From: Sandaracinus sp.
GTDB taxonomy: Bacteria; Myxococcota_A; Polyangia; Polyangiales; Houyiibacteriaceae
Direction of reading: 5' to 3'
DNA: 30,906 nt
NCBI GenBank assembly: GCA_020633125.1
Contig: JACKEH010000054.1
Span: 1 to 30,906, forward strand
Shown piece after piece: positions 21,773 to 28,710 of the stretch. The stretch's first letter is position 1; the number at the start of each line of letters is the position of its first letter. Position numbers and translations under genes: made by a program. The notes below the pieces were generated by a model. That model searched no databases. It saw only the letters and a list, made by a program, of their open reading frames with translations, and was not told where the DNA came from.

Positions 21773-23449
21773 ATGAGCGGACGCGATTTGGCGAGCGGTG
21801 AGACGACGCAGGTGAAGGGTTCGGGATCGGCGGTCTACACGTTGAAGAACGACGGCGGCGTGTACTCGTGCACGTGCCCGGCGTGGTTGCATCAGAACGC
21901 GCCGATCGACCGACGCACGTGCAAGCACTTGCGTGCTTTTCGTGGCGACGACGCGGAGACGGAGCGGCTCGGATCCGACGCGTTGCCCGGCAAGGCCGTG
22001 CGCTCGTCGTCGTCTTCGAGCGCCGACAAGGGCGACGCGCCGCCGCTCTTGCTCGCGCACTCGTGGGACGTGAGCGTCGACCCGAGCGGCTGGTGGATGA
22101 GCGAGAAGCTCGACGGAGTGCGCGCGTATTGGAACGGCGAGCACTTCGTGTCGCGACTCGGAAACCGCTTCTTCGCGCCCGACTGGTTCGTCGAGAAGCT
22201 GCCGAAGACGCCGCTCGACGGGGAGCTCTTCGGGGGTCGCAAACGCTTTCAGCGCACGGTGGGCATCGTGAAGCGCTTCGACGGCGGTGAGCTCTGGAAG
22301 GATCTGCGATTCGTGGTCTTCGACGCGCCTTCTCACGAGGGGCCCTTCGAAGAGCGCATCGAGCTTTGCCGCGACGTCTGCTCTCGCGCGGGCGACTACG
22401 CGTCTTGGCACGAGCACGTGGTCTGTCGTGACGTCGACCACCTTCGCGAAGAGCTCGCGCGTGTCGAAGCGCTCGGCGGCGAAGGCTTGATGATGCGGCG
22501 GCCGAAGTCGCGTTACGAGTCGGGGCGGAGCTCGACGCTCTTGAAGGTGAAGACCTTCTTCGACGCGGAGGCGCTGGTGGTCGGGCACGAGGCCGGCGCG
22601 GGCAAACACCAAGGGCGGCTCGGCGCGCTCGTGCTCGAGCTGGAGAACGGCGTGCGCTTCAACGTCGGCACCGGTTTCTCGGACGCGGAGCGCGAGAGCC
22701 CGCCTCCGCTCGGCGCGCTCGTCACCTTTCGCTACCAAGAGCTCTCGGACGCCGGGGTGCCGCGTTTTCCGACCTACGTCGGCGTGCGCATCGACGGCGA
22801 GTGGAAGGGAAGGGCACCTTCGACGAGCTCGCCTGCGTCGGGCGGCACACGCAGCGTGATGCGCTTCGAGCGCGTGAAGGACGGGCGGCGCGAGGTCGTC
22901 GAGCTCGAGACGCGTGGCCGTGAGCTCGCGATGCGGCGGGTGACGACGTTCGGGACCGAAGACGAGCTCGATGGCGCGCTCGAGGCGGCGAAGGCGGAGG
23001 TGCTCGCGGACGGTTTCGTGATCTTCGGAGAAGCGCGGGAGGTCTCGTTCGACGCGGCGTCCTCGAGCGCGACGTCTTCGAGCGCGGCGTCTTCGAGCGC
23101 GGCGGCTTCGAGCGCGACGTCTTCGAGCGCGGCGTCTTCGAGCGCGACGTCTTCGAGCGCGACGTCTTCGAGCGCGGCGTCTTCGAGCGCGGCGTCTTCG
23201 AGCGCGACGCCGTCCAGCACCGCCGCTTCGAGTACCGCCTCCGCTTCGCGACGCTTCGAGCTCGACGACGGCAAGTCGAGCAAGTTCTGGGAGATCGCGC
23301 TCGACGGCTGCGAGGTCACGACGCGTTGGGGGCGCCTCGGCACGAGCGGCCAATCGAAGACCAAGGCGTTCGCCACCGAAGCGAAGGCGCAGGCGGAGCA
23401 CGACAAGCTGGTCGCCGAAAAGACGGGCAAGGGCTACGCCGAGACGTGA
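21773..23449 (+). CDS. SWIM zinc finger-ATP-dependent DNA ligase-WGR fusion protein
   Basis: 558 residues with three modules. Residues about 14-56 form a SWIM zinc finger: YSCTCPAWLH then TCKHLRAF gives C33, C35, C50 and H52. Residues about 90-345 are an ATP-dependent DNA ligase core: adenylated lysine K112 in EKLDGVRAYW, motif III LDGELF (148-153), motif IV GGEGLMMRRP (E237), motif V LLKVKTFFDAEALVVG, then an OB-fold (LGALVLELENGVRFNVGTGF, VTFRYQELSDAGVPRFPTYVGVR). A first, degenerate WGR-like segment spans about 362-420 (MRFERVKDGRREVVELE to FVIFGE). A Ser/Ala linker of 12 five-residue units follows, then a canonical WGR domain at the C-terminus (KFWEIALDGCEVTTRWGRLGTSG). SWIM and WGR modules bind nucleic acid, so the protein probably seals nicks at particular DNA or RNA-DNA structures. 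All ligase motifs are intact. No Ku or LigD partner is nearby. The start ATG follows the LysR gene's 3' region; its own promoter is unclear. Confidence 0.88.
   Translation: MSGRDLASGETTQVKGSGSAVYTLKNDGGVYSCTCPAWLHQNAPIDRRTCKHLRAFRGDDAETERLGSDALPGKAVRSSSSSSADKGDAPPLLLAHSWDVSVDPSGWWMSEKLDGVRAYWNGEHFVSRLGNRFFAPDWFVEKLPKTPLDGELFGGRKRFQRTVGIVKRFDGGELWKDLRFVVFDAPSHEGPFEERIELCRDVCSRAGDYASWHEHVVCRDVDHLREELARVEALGGEGLMMRRPKSRYESGRSSTLLKVKTFFDAEALVVGHEAGAGKHQGRLGALVLELENGVRFNVGTGFSDAERESPPPLGALVTFRYQELSDAGVPRFPTYVGVRIDGEWKGRAPSTSSPASGGTRSVMRFERVKDGRREVVELETRGRELAMRRVTTFGTEDELDGALEAAKAEVLADGFVIFGEAREVSFDAASSSATSSSAASSSAAASSATSSSAASSSATSSSATSSSAASSSAASSSATPSSTAASSTASASRRFELDDGKSSKFWEIALDGCEVTTRWGRLGTSGQSKTKAFATEAKAQAEHDKLVAEKTGKGYAET
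23060..23239 (+). repeat. 12 x 15-bp in-frame tandem repeat in the ligase linker
   Basis: Consecutive 15-bp units close to TCTTCGAGCGCGRCG encode SSSAA or SSSAT; the fourth unit reads ASSAT and the last two have drifted (PSSTA, ASSTA). The unit is a multiple of three, so gain or loss only alters linker length. It joins the degenerate WGR-like segment to the C-terminal WGR domain. Confidence 0.9.
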
Positions 23450-23453
23450 AGCG

Positions 23454-23493
23454 CGCGCGGCTCGTGCACGGGCGGCGGTGCGCGCGCCGCGCG
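23454..23493 (+). terminator. possible terminator hairpin after the ligase gene
   Basis: CGCGCGGC (23454-23461) and GCCGCGCG (23486-23493) can pair across a 24-base loop just after the stop codon and are followed by ATCTTTC. Extreme GC content makes alternative foldings likely. Confidence 0.3.
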
Positions 23494-23551
23494 ATCTTTC
23501 GGGCGTCACATTCGCCAGCGCCCCTCACGAACGGAGCGCGAGGGACGAAGA

Positions 23552-23569
23552 GCTCCCTCCTGAAGGAGC
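23552..23569 (+). promoter_or_regulatory. Shine-Dalgarno of the small peptide gene inside a possible hairpin
   Basis: AAGGAG (23563-23568) lies 7 bases before ATG 23576, one of the best ribosome sites in the window. GCTCC (23552-23556) can pair with GGAGC (23565-23569) and mask it, which would allow translational control. Confidence 0.5.
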
Positions 23570-23575
23570 CGCGAC

Positions 23576-23725
23576 ATGACGAAGAATACCGAAACGAACC
23601 CGCTCGCAGCGAACCCCGCCCCGACCGTGCCCTCGGAGCCGTTCGACTTCCGTGCGATCAAGGTCAAGACCGGCGTTCGCGCCGGCTTGGGCGCCGGAAT
23701 TCGTCGCGACCTCATCCGGCGTTGA
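23576..23725 (+). CDS. 49-residue peptide, RiPP-precursor-like
   Basis: The peptide runs MTKNTETNPLAANPAP, then TVPSEPFDFRAIKVK, then TGVRAGLGAGIRRDLIRR, ending at TGA 23723-23725. It has a strong, well-spaced Shine-Dalgarno and codons typical of the genome, both arguing that it is translated. The layout, a polar Asn/Thr/Pro-rich N-terminal half and a short basic Gly-rich C-terminal half after a hydrophobic FDFRAIKVK hinge, resembles leader-core organisation of ribosomal natural-product precursors. Short peptides with Lys-Val-Lys-Thr-Gly-Val-Arg-Ala-Gly-like segments are something I recall, unverified, from myxobacterial genomes. No maturase, protease or transporter lies next to it, so the RiPP idea is only a hypothesis. 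Other options are a small regulatory or nucleic-acid-binding peptide. Confidence 0.6.
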   Translation: MTKNTETNPLAANPAPTVPSEPFDFRAIKVKTGVRAGLGAGIRRDLIRR

Positions 23726-23773
23726 GCTCGCAGCGGGACCTCGAGCACGCGTCCTGAGAGCAAGAGTCCGTTG

Positions 23774-23915
23774 CACGGAATCATGCTCTTCCTTCTCTTC
23801 GAGGGGGCGGCGCGCCCTCTCCCCCAACGGCAAAGCCGGATTGGGCCCCACCACCGAGCATCCCCTGCACTCGCACGGATTGAATCGGGTACGTGGAGGC
23901 TGCTCTGAGAGAACG
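23774..23915. repeat. dispersed structured repeat, copy 2
   Basis: Aligns with 446-583 along its length. The first hairpin is stronger here: CCCAA (23823-23827) plus CGGC pairs with GCCG plus TTGGG (23841-23845) around an AAA loop with a GA bulge. The second hairpin seen in copy 1 is largely lost. It follows the small peptide gene. The flanking 23726-23965 holds no convincing gene. Confidence 0.7.
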
Positions 23916-23965
23916 ACGGAGGCCTCTGCGCTGAAACGAAGGCGGTCCATTCGCCGCTTCGGGTT

Positions 23966-24382
23966 TCAGCGGAGCGCTTGCAACACCGCGTCGTCGACCT
24001 CGCCGAACGCCAAGACGCGGCCGCCGTGGTCGCCCGCGAAACGTTCGGCGAGCGCGCGTGTGCGCAGCGGGACGAGGTCGTCGCCCATCGGGGAGACGAC
24101 GTCGGAGCCCGCGACGAAGAACGCTTCGCGCAGTGGGACCTCCCGCGTGTCGAAATACTCGGTCGCCCAACCTTCGCCGGCGTCGCGCCCGTTCTCCGCA
24201 GCCCAGCGAAAGAGGCACTTCGGCCCGTCGAAGCGCGCGTCGCCGTGACCGGCGAGCCACGCGGGCGCGGTGTCCACGCGCATGCCGCAGCGTGCACAGC
24301 GAGGCACGTCGTCGCTGCCACCACCGCAGGCGGCGTGAAGACAGAGCATGGCGGCGCCGCCGAGAAAACGTCGTCGATTCAT
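23966..24382 (-). CDS. NosL-family copper-binding lipoprotein
   Basis: 138 residues. The N-terminus MNRRRFLGGAAMLCLHAAC carries a twin-arginine-like RRRFL and a cysteine (C19) placed for lipidation. The family hallmark CxxCGM is present (C29, C32, G33, M34), followed by the DARFDGPKCLFRW, ATEYFDTREV and AGSDVVSPMGDDLVPL segments typical of NosL, the copper chaperone for nitrous oxide reductase maturation. No nosZ, nosD, nosF or nosY lies nearby, so it may serve another copper or thioether-ligated centre. Its start overlaps the stop of the upstream membrane protein gene (ATGA), a two-gene unit that implies a shared job. Confidence 0.85.
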   Translation of the reverse strand: MNRRRFLGGAAMLCLHAACGGGSDDVPRCARCGMRVDTAPAWLAGHGDARFDGPKCLFRWAAENGRDAGEGWATEYFDTREVPLREAFFVAGSDVVSPMGDDLVPLRTRALAERFAGDHGGRVLAFGEVDDAVLQALR

Positions 24383-25398
24383 CCGAACACCGAGGCTCCC
24401 GTGCGAAGCCAATAGCTCGCCACGGGGAACGCGAGCGTGACGAGGACCACGAGCCACCCGAACGCGCCGAGCCGACCGAGGGTGCCGAGCGAGGCGTCGA
24501 CCTGCGTGGGCTCGCCGGCGCGGTTTCGTAGCGCGGCGACCAGGCCCGTGCCGACGCCGAGCACCGTGGCGGCGAAGAGACCGCCGAAGAGCGGCCAGCC
24601 GATGCCGCCCACGTGCGCGTGAAGGAGGCAGAAGGGGCAGCGGTGGTGTGGCAGCTCGTAGGCGTGGGGGGCGACGTAGAGGAGCGTGGCGCCGAGGGCC
24701 AGACCGGCCGCAGGCACGCTCGCCACCGCGCTCGCGAACGAGAGGCCACGCGAGGGGCGACGTGCGTTGGCGAAGAGCAACGCCGCCGCACCGGCCGAGA
24801 GCGCCAGGGCAGCGACGAAGAGCGTCGCGCCCGGACCCATGCCCGCGCCGGTGCGGACGGGCGCGCCGCCGTCGAGGCTCACGCTGCAACACGAGGCGAC
24901 GACGTCGAAGTCGAGCTGCGCCGCGAAGACCCCGAAGGTCACGAGGTCTAGGACCACGAGCGGCGTGACGACGTGCAAGGCGGCGAACTTCGCGCGCGTC
25001 AGCACGGGTCGTTCGAGGCGAAGGTCGAGTCGATGCACGACGAGCCAGAGCGCGCACCCGAACGCCGCGAGCGCGCTCGTCGCGACGGGGAGGAAGCCGA
25101 CGCCCGTGCTCTCGAAGACGCCCCACGCGCACATGGCGCCGCGAATCGATTGAGCGCTGCGGTCGGCCGCGAGCACCGTGAGCGCCAGCCCACCGAGCGA
25201 GACCAGCAAGGCCACCTGCACGAGGGTCGCGACGAGCTCCGCGCGGCGCTCGAGCGCGAGCTGGCCCTCGCTGGTCGCCCCGAGGCGCCAATGACGCAAC
25301 ACCCGCACCGCGACCCCCAACGCGAGCACGCAGAGGACCGCGGCGAGCGCGCCGGTCGCGAGACGTGCGAGGAGCCAAGGGCGCGAGAAGGCGTCCAC
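24379..25398 (-). CDS. polytopic membrane protein with Cys/His motifs, partner of NosL
   Basis: About 339 residues from GTG 25396-25398, with roughly seven or eight hydrophobic helices (WLLARLATGALAAVLCVLALGV near the start, LGAFGWLVVLVTLAFPVASYW near the end). Two motifs stand out. FDVVASCCSVSLDGG lies after the fourth helix. HHRCPFCLLHAHVGGIGWP holds His-His, CxxC and HxH and follows another helix. These could bind copper or perform thiol redox chemistry. A distant similarity of CPFCLL to the CxxC of VKOR-type membrane enzymes is noted but not enough to name it. The start is uncertain: the open frame reaches 25575, but that extension is Arg/Ser-rich and runs through mini-hairpins, and GTG 25434 is another option. 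It is translationally coupled to NosL. Confidence 0.7.
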   Translation of the reverse strand: MDAFSRPWLLARLATGALAAVLCVLALGVAVRVLRHWRLGATSEGQLALERRAELVATLVQVALLVSLGGLALTVLAADRSAQSIRGAMCAWGVFESTGVGFLPVATSALAAFGCALWLVVHRLDLRLERPVLTRAKFAALHVVTPLVVLDLVTFGVFAAQLDFDVVASCCSVSLDGGAPVRTGAGMGPGATLFVAALALSAGAAALLFANARRPSRGLSFASAVASVPAAGLALGATLLYVAPHAYELPHHRCPFCLLHAHVGGIGWPLFGGLFAATVLGVGTGLVAALRNRAGEPTQVDASLGTLGRLGAFGWLVVLVTLAFPVASYWLRTGASVFG

Positions 25399-25529
25399 CC
25401 GGGAGGCATGGAGCCCAGAGCACGTCGCGTCCACCGGCCGCGACCATTCGCCGCAACGAACGTTCCCCACCCTTTCGCCCGTGCCCGTGCTCGTGGGTCG
25501 TTCTGCTACTGACGCGAGAAGGGGCAATC

Positions 25530-25692
25530 GCGCTTCGCGCCCAGAGACCGAGGCAGAGACGGCGCTTCGCGCCACCGCCGCTTCGCGGCCTCATCGTTTT
25601 CGCCGACGCCGCGCTACGCGGCACGAAAGCCCGCGAGACGTGGTCGATTTGCGATGAGAACCACGCGAAACCTTCGCCGCGGTGTTCGCGGC
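25530..25692. repeat. cluster of perfect mini-hairpins (REP-like)
   Basis: GCGC-TTC-GCGC (25530-25540), GGCGC-TTC-GCGCC (25561-25573), GCCGC-TTC-GCGGC (25577-25589), GCCGCG-CTA-CGCGGC (25608-25622) and GCCGC/GCGGC with a 7-base loop (25676-25692). The first four centres are 32, 16 and 32 bases apart. On the minus strand the first three contain GCGAAGC. The cluster lies between the stop of the dockerin-type lipoprotein gene and the start of the membrane protein gene, both on the minus strand, so it could act as terminator, attenuator or REP element. I see no gene in 25399-25726. Confidence 0.65.
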
Positions 25693-25726
25693 CCATGCCG
25701 CCGTACCCGTCCGCTCACACGAGCGA

Positions 25727-26776
25727 TCAGAGCGCCGGATCGCAGGTCAACGTGCCGCCCGAGGTCGCGACCTGCTCGATGAGCGTCGCGTCTTCGGGGC
25801 TGAGCGTGCGGCGCGCGTCGGCCACGTCTCCGCGCCAGAACGCGCAGCCCTCCGCGTAGCGGTTCGAGAGCGCTTCGCGCAGGGCGTCGGCGTCGGCCGT
25901 CTCGACCCGCCCGTTGCCGTCGAAGTCGCCGCACACGCCGCCGGCGGGGCAATCGTCGAAGCGCGCGCCGACGGTGCGGTTGCGGAAGACGTCGAAGGTG
26001 CAGACCTGCCCCGGCACACACTCCGGGGGTGGGTCGTCGGTCCACTCGACGTGCCCGTTCGTCCAGAAGGGCTTGGGCACGAAGCTCACCGTCGTGCCGA
26101 TGGGCAGCTCGTCGGGGATCGTGAACGAGCCGACGTCCGCCGGAATGTCCCAGGTGCGAATCACGCCGGGCAGACGCAGCACCACGTCCATGCCACCGCC
26201 GCTGCCGGTGCGAACCGTGAGCTGGAAGGGACCGGGGCCGGCGTCCGGCTCGGGCACGTCGACCGGCGCGTCGAGAATCTCGCCGTCGGGCGGTCCGGCG
26301 TCGAAACCGCCGTCCATCGGCATGCCGCTGTCGGGAAGGCCGGCGTCGCGGGGGTTGCAGGTCGGGCGCTCGGCGAGGACCGCGGGGTCGAGCGTGACCT
26401 CGACCGGCACTTCGTCGCCGATGCGACCCATCGCACAGCCACGCGCGAAGGCGACGCCGGTCTCGTCGAAAGCGGTCCCGACGAAGCAGTAGGTCTCGCG
26501 CTCCGAGAGCCCGCTCGGACGTGGGCCGGGACCCGGAGGCACGAAGAGCCCGCAATAGAGCGGGCTGCTCTGCACGGCGCAGCCACGGTCGCAGACCTCG
26601 GCGGGATGCACCTCGGCGCGCACGATCGTCGGCGTGGTGTCGACCTCGTCGCCGGGGCGAAAGACCCACGGCACGCGCTCGGAGCAACCGACGCCCGCGA
26701 GCAGCGAAGCCACCAGCGCGAGCCGAAGCACCGAGCGGGGCACGGCGCGAAGCGCCGTGGGGACCGCGACCGTCAT
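25727..26776 (-). CDS. lipoprotein with dockerin-like calcium-binding repeat
   Basis: 349 residues. The signal peptide ends LLAGVGC (C31). The first third has paired cysteines (EVCDRGCAVQSSPLYCG, FARGCAMGRIGDEVPVEV). A linker rich in Asp, Ala, Gly and Pro (RDAGLPDSGMPMDGG, DAPVDVPEPDAGPGP) is typical of myxobacterial surface lipoproteins. A beta-domain follows (FQLTVRTGSGGGMDVVLRLPG to VCTFDVFRNRTVGARFDDC). Near the C-terminus GDFDGNGRVETADADALREAL matches a type I dockerin/EF-hand calcium loop, with SPEDATLIEQVA as a possible second half. The ATG overlaps the upstream stop by four bases (ATGA), so it is coupled to gene 26773-27576. The role is unknown: probably a surface protein whose dockerin-like part binds calcium. 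Confidence 0.8.
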   Translation of the reverse strand: MTVAVPTALRAVPRSVLRLALVASLLAGVGCSERVPWVFRPGDEVDTTPTIVRAEVHPAEVCDRGCAVQSSPLYCGLFVPPGPGPRPSGLSERETYCFVGTAFDETGVAFARGCAMGRIGDEVPVEVTLDPAVLAERPTCNPRDAGLPDSGMPMDGGFDAGPPDGEILDAPVDVPEPDAGPGPFQLTVRTGSGGGMDVVLRLPGVIRTWDIPADVGSFTIPDELPIGTTVSFVPKPFWTNGHVEWTDDPPPECVPGQVCTFDVFRNRTVGARFDDCPAGGVCGDFDGNGRVETADADALREALSNRYAEGCAFWRGDVADARRTLSPEDATLIEQVATSGGTLTCDPAL

Positions 26777-27576
26777 CGCATGTCCTCCCACGTCGGACCG
26801 TCGAGCGTGGTGTTGCGGCGTGCGGCCAAGACCCCGAGGGTGATCGCGCCGGCGACGACGACCGCGGCGCCCAAGATGCCGCCGACCCACGCGCCGACGC
26901 GACGCTTCGGGGGCTCTTCGAACGGGTCCCACGGCTCCTCGCCCACGGCTCCGCCGACCCATGCCGACTCCTCGTGCCCGAGCGGGTACCCGGCGGGGCC
27001 GACGGCGTCGGCGTGGCAGACGAGCCCGTCGGCGGCACGCACCACCAAGCGGTCGCCGCGGGTACGGGCGATCTCGCGCTCGCCGATGGCGCAGCGAAGC
27101 ACCACGTGGCGCACGAGCCCCGCGGGGTCGTTCTCCACCGCGACGCTGGCGCGAACCTGTTCGCCGACGTCGCGTGTCAGGCCGACGCGAAGCTCGAGAC
27201 CCGCGGTCGAGCGAACCTCGCCATAGGTCGCGGCCAGCGTCGGAGGCAGCGGTCCCGGTGGGCCGCCCGCGAGGAGGGTGGAGAGGGCGCGAAGCGCTTC
27301 TCGGGCCTCGTCGTCGCGCCCGAGCGCGGCGGCCGCCACCGCGCGAAGGCGCAAGAGGCGGGCGAGCTCGTCCCGACCGAACGCCAACGACTCGTCGTCG
27401 GCGAGGGCCTCGAGCTGCGTCAGCGCTCGCTCGAACTCGGCGTTCTCCAGCGCCCGCTCCGCGTCTTCGAGGCTCGGTTGCGCGTGGGCGCGCGCCGCGG
27501 CCGAGACCACGACGAAGAGGCACGCCAGGGCGACGAGCGAGCTCGTCTGCGCCCCGTGACCCGCACGCCGACACAT
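26773..27576 (-). CDS. exported TPR-like protein with C-terminal membrane helix
   Basis: 267 residues. A signal peptide (LVALACLFVVVSAAARAHAQ, cleavage after AHA) leads to a helical region with TPR-like spacing (PSLEDAERALENAEFERALTQLEAL, LLRLRAVAAAALGRDDEAREAL). A beta-rich domain (AGLELRVGLTRDVGEQVRASVAVE to LVVRAADGLVCHADAVG) follows, then a transmembrane helix (about 232-252, VGAWVGGILGAAVVVAGAITLGVL) and a short tail. The architecture recurs in uncharacterised myxobacterial envelope proteins; I cannot name a function. ATG 27576 has no Shine-Dalgarno, but TATTCT ends 8 bases upstream on this strand, so the message may be leaderless. It is translationally coupled to the dockerin-type lipoprotein. 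Confidence 0.78.
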   Translation of the reverse strand: MCRRAGHGAQTSSLVALACLFVVVSAAARAHAQPSLEDAERALENAEFERALTQLEALADDESLAFGRDELARLLRLRAVAAAALGRDDEAREALRALSTLLAGGPPGPLPPTLAATYGEVRSTAGLELRVGLTRDVGEQVRASVAVENDPAGLVRHVVLRCAIGEREIARTRGDRLVVRAADGLVCHADAVGPAGYPLGHEESAWVGGAVGEEPWDPFEEPPKRRVGAWVGGILGAAVVVAGAITLGVLAARRNTTLDGPTWEDMR

Positions 27577-27584
27577 GGCCGGGG

Positions 27585-27617
27585 AGAATAGCTGGAGCGG
27601 CGTCCGTTTTCGATGGT
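27585..27617 (-). promoter_or_regulatory. promoter of the TPR-like/lipoprotein operon
   Basis: On the minus strand a -35-like TCGAAA, a 17-base spacer and -10 TATTCT (27585-27590) end 8 bases before the ATG. The -10 is the better of the two boxes. Confidence 0.45.
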
Positions 27618-27640
27618 GAGGTCACCTGAACGGTGACCTC
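27618..27640. promoter_or_regulatory. perfect 9-bp inverted repeat, candidate operator
   Basis: GAGGTCACC (27618-27626) and GGTGACCTC (27632-27640) are exact reverse complements separated by TGAAC. The site lies immediately upstream of the -35-like box of the TPR-like gene, an activator-type position. It is also 100 bases past the serine acetyltransferase stop and could alternatively fold as a terminator, though no T run follows. Confidence 0.55.
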
Positions 27641-27739
27641 GTGTGCCTTCACCGCTGTTGCGCCGTCCCCTTCGGTCGGGTGTCCGGCCGAGCCCGACGT
27701 GGCACGGGAGCGTTTGCGAGCCGTGTTCGCGGCTTCCGT

Positions 27740-28624
27740 TCACTCGTCGCCGCGAGGGCGCCCGAAGACCTTCGAGCCGGGCGGCACGCTCTGCACGAGC
27801 CACACGTTGCCGCCGATCACGCTGCCCTGCCCGATGACGGTGTCGCCGCCGAGAATCGTGGCGTGGGCGTAGACGGTGACGTCGTCTTCGAGGGTCGGGT
27901 GGCGCTTGCTCGTCTCGCCGCGCCGCGGGACCGAGAGCGCGCCGAGGGTCACGCCTTGGTAGAGCTTCACGTTGTGGCCGATGACGGCGGTCGCGCCGAC
28001 CACCACGCCGGTGCCGTGGTCGACGAAGAAACGTTCGCCGATCGTCGCGGCCGGGTGGATGTCGATGCCGGTCTTGCCGTGCGCCCACTCCGAGAGAATC
28101 CGCGGAATCATCGGGACACGCGCTTCGTGCAGCTCGTGCGCGATGCGGTACGCGGTGATCGCGGTGATGCTCGGGTAGGAGAAGACGATCTCCTCGATGC
28201 TGTCCGCGGCGGGATCGCCTTCGAACGCGGCTTCGAGATCGGAGTTGAGCACCCGGCGAATCTCGGGAATCGCCGAGAAGAGCCGCAGCACGATGTCCTC
28301 GCCGCTGCCGGGTGGGGGGCAGTCCTCGCAGCGCCCATCCCAGTTCTGGTAGGTCAGCGCGCGCTCGATCTGCTCGACCAAGAGGTCGTGGGCTCGGTAC
28401 ATGCGCTCGGCGATGGCGTGCCGGAGGTTGTCCCGGTTGAGGGCGCGCGTGGCGTAGAAGCCCATGTAGAGCACGGGCAGGAGCTCGGTCAGGCCCTCGA
28501 TGCAGCGCTGTTTGTTCGGGAGGGCGGCGCTCTCGAGGTTGTCGATCGGTTTTCCGCGGTCGTAGCTGGCGGAGACGGCGTCGATGGCCTCTTCGAGGGC
28601 GCGGTACTGCTTCGGCGGCGTCAT
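27740..28624 (-). CDS. serine O-acetyltransferase
   Basis: 294 residues, a hexapeptide-repeat (left-handed beta-helix) acetyltransferase that makes O-acetyl-L-serine from serine and acetyl-CoA for cysteine synthesis. The helical N-terminal domain (about 1-180) is longer than in E. coli CysE and resembles the EpsC/SrpH-type group. The catalytic histidines are likely H190 (GIDIHPAATIG) and H203 (VDHGTGVVVG). Hexapeptide turns follow (GATAVIGHNVKLYQGVTLGA, HATILGGDTVIGQGSVIGGN), and the tail SVPPGSKVFGRP closes the fold. ATG 28622-28624 fits the family; upstream codons do not. A TAGGCT -10-like box sits 19 bases upstream on this strand. The gene is close to and divergent from cysM, which uses its product. 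Confidence 0.93.
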   Translation of the reverse strand: MTPPKQYRALEEAIDAVSASYDRGKPIDNLESAALPNKQRCIEGLTELLPVLYMGFYATRALNRDNLRHAIAERMYRAHDLLVEQIERALTYQNWDGRCEDCPPPGSGEDIVLRLFSAIPEIRRVLNSDLEAAFEGDPAADSIEEIVFSYPSITAITAYRIAHELHEARVPMIPRILSEWAHGKTGIDIHPAATIGERFFVDHGTGVVVGATAVIGHNVKLYQGVTLGALSVPRRGETSKRHPTLEDDVTVYAHATILGGDTVIGQGSVIGGNVWLVQSVPPGSKVFGRPRGDE

Positions 28625-28710
28625 GACGATCGGGCCCGCCGGCAGCCTACGGGGAGCGCCAGCGACGGTCCAGCCTTCGCGAGGCGCACGCCGCGGCGTA
28701 GGCTCTTCGG

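Noticed and set aside
23060..23239. CRISPR-like array
   Set aside because: The repeats are contiguous 15-bp coding units without spacers and lie in frame within the ligase gene.
23774..23915. Dispersed repeat as an insertion sequence or MITE
   Set aside because: No terminal inverted repeats, target duplications or transposase frame are visible at either copy. It is kept as an unclassified repeat.
24379..25398. Assignment of the NosL-linked membrane protein to the VKOR family
   Set aside because: CPFCLL and one upstream Cys are reminiscent of VKOR, but the second loop cysteine pair and the conserved Ser/Thr are not evident and the helix count differs. The similarity is too weak to name the gene.
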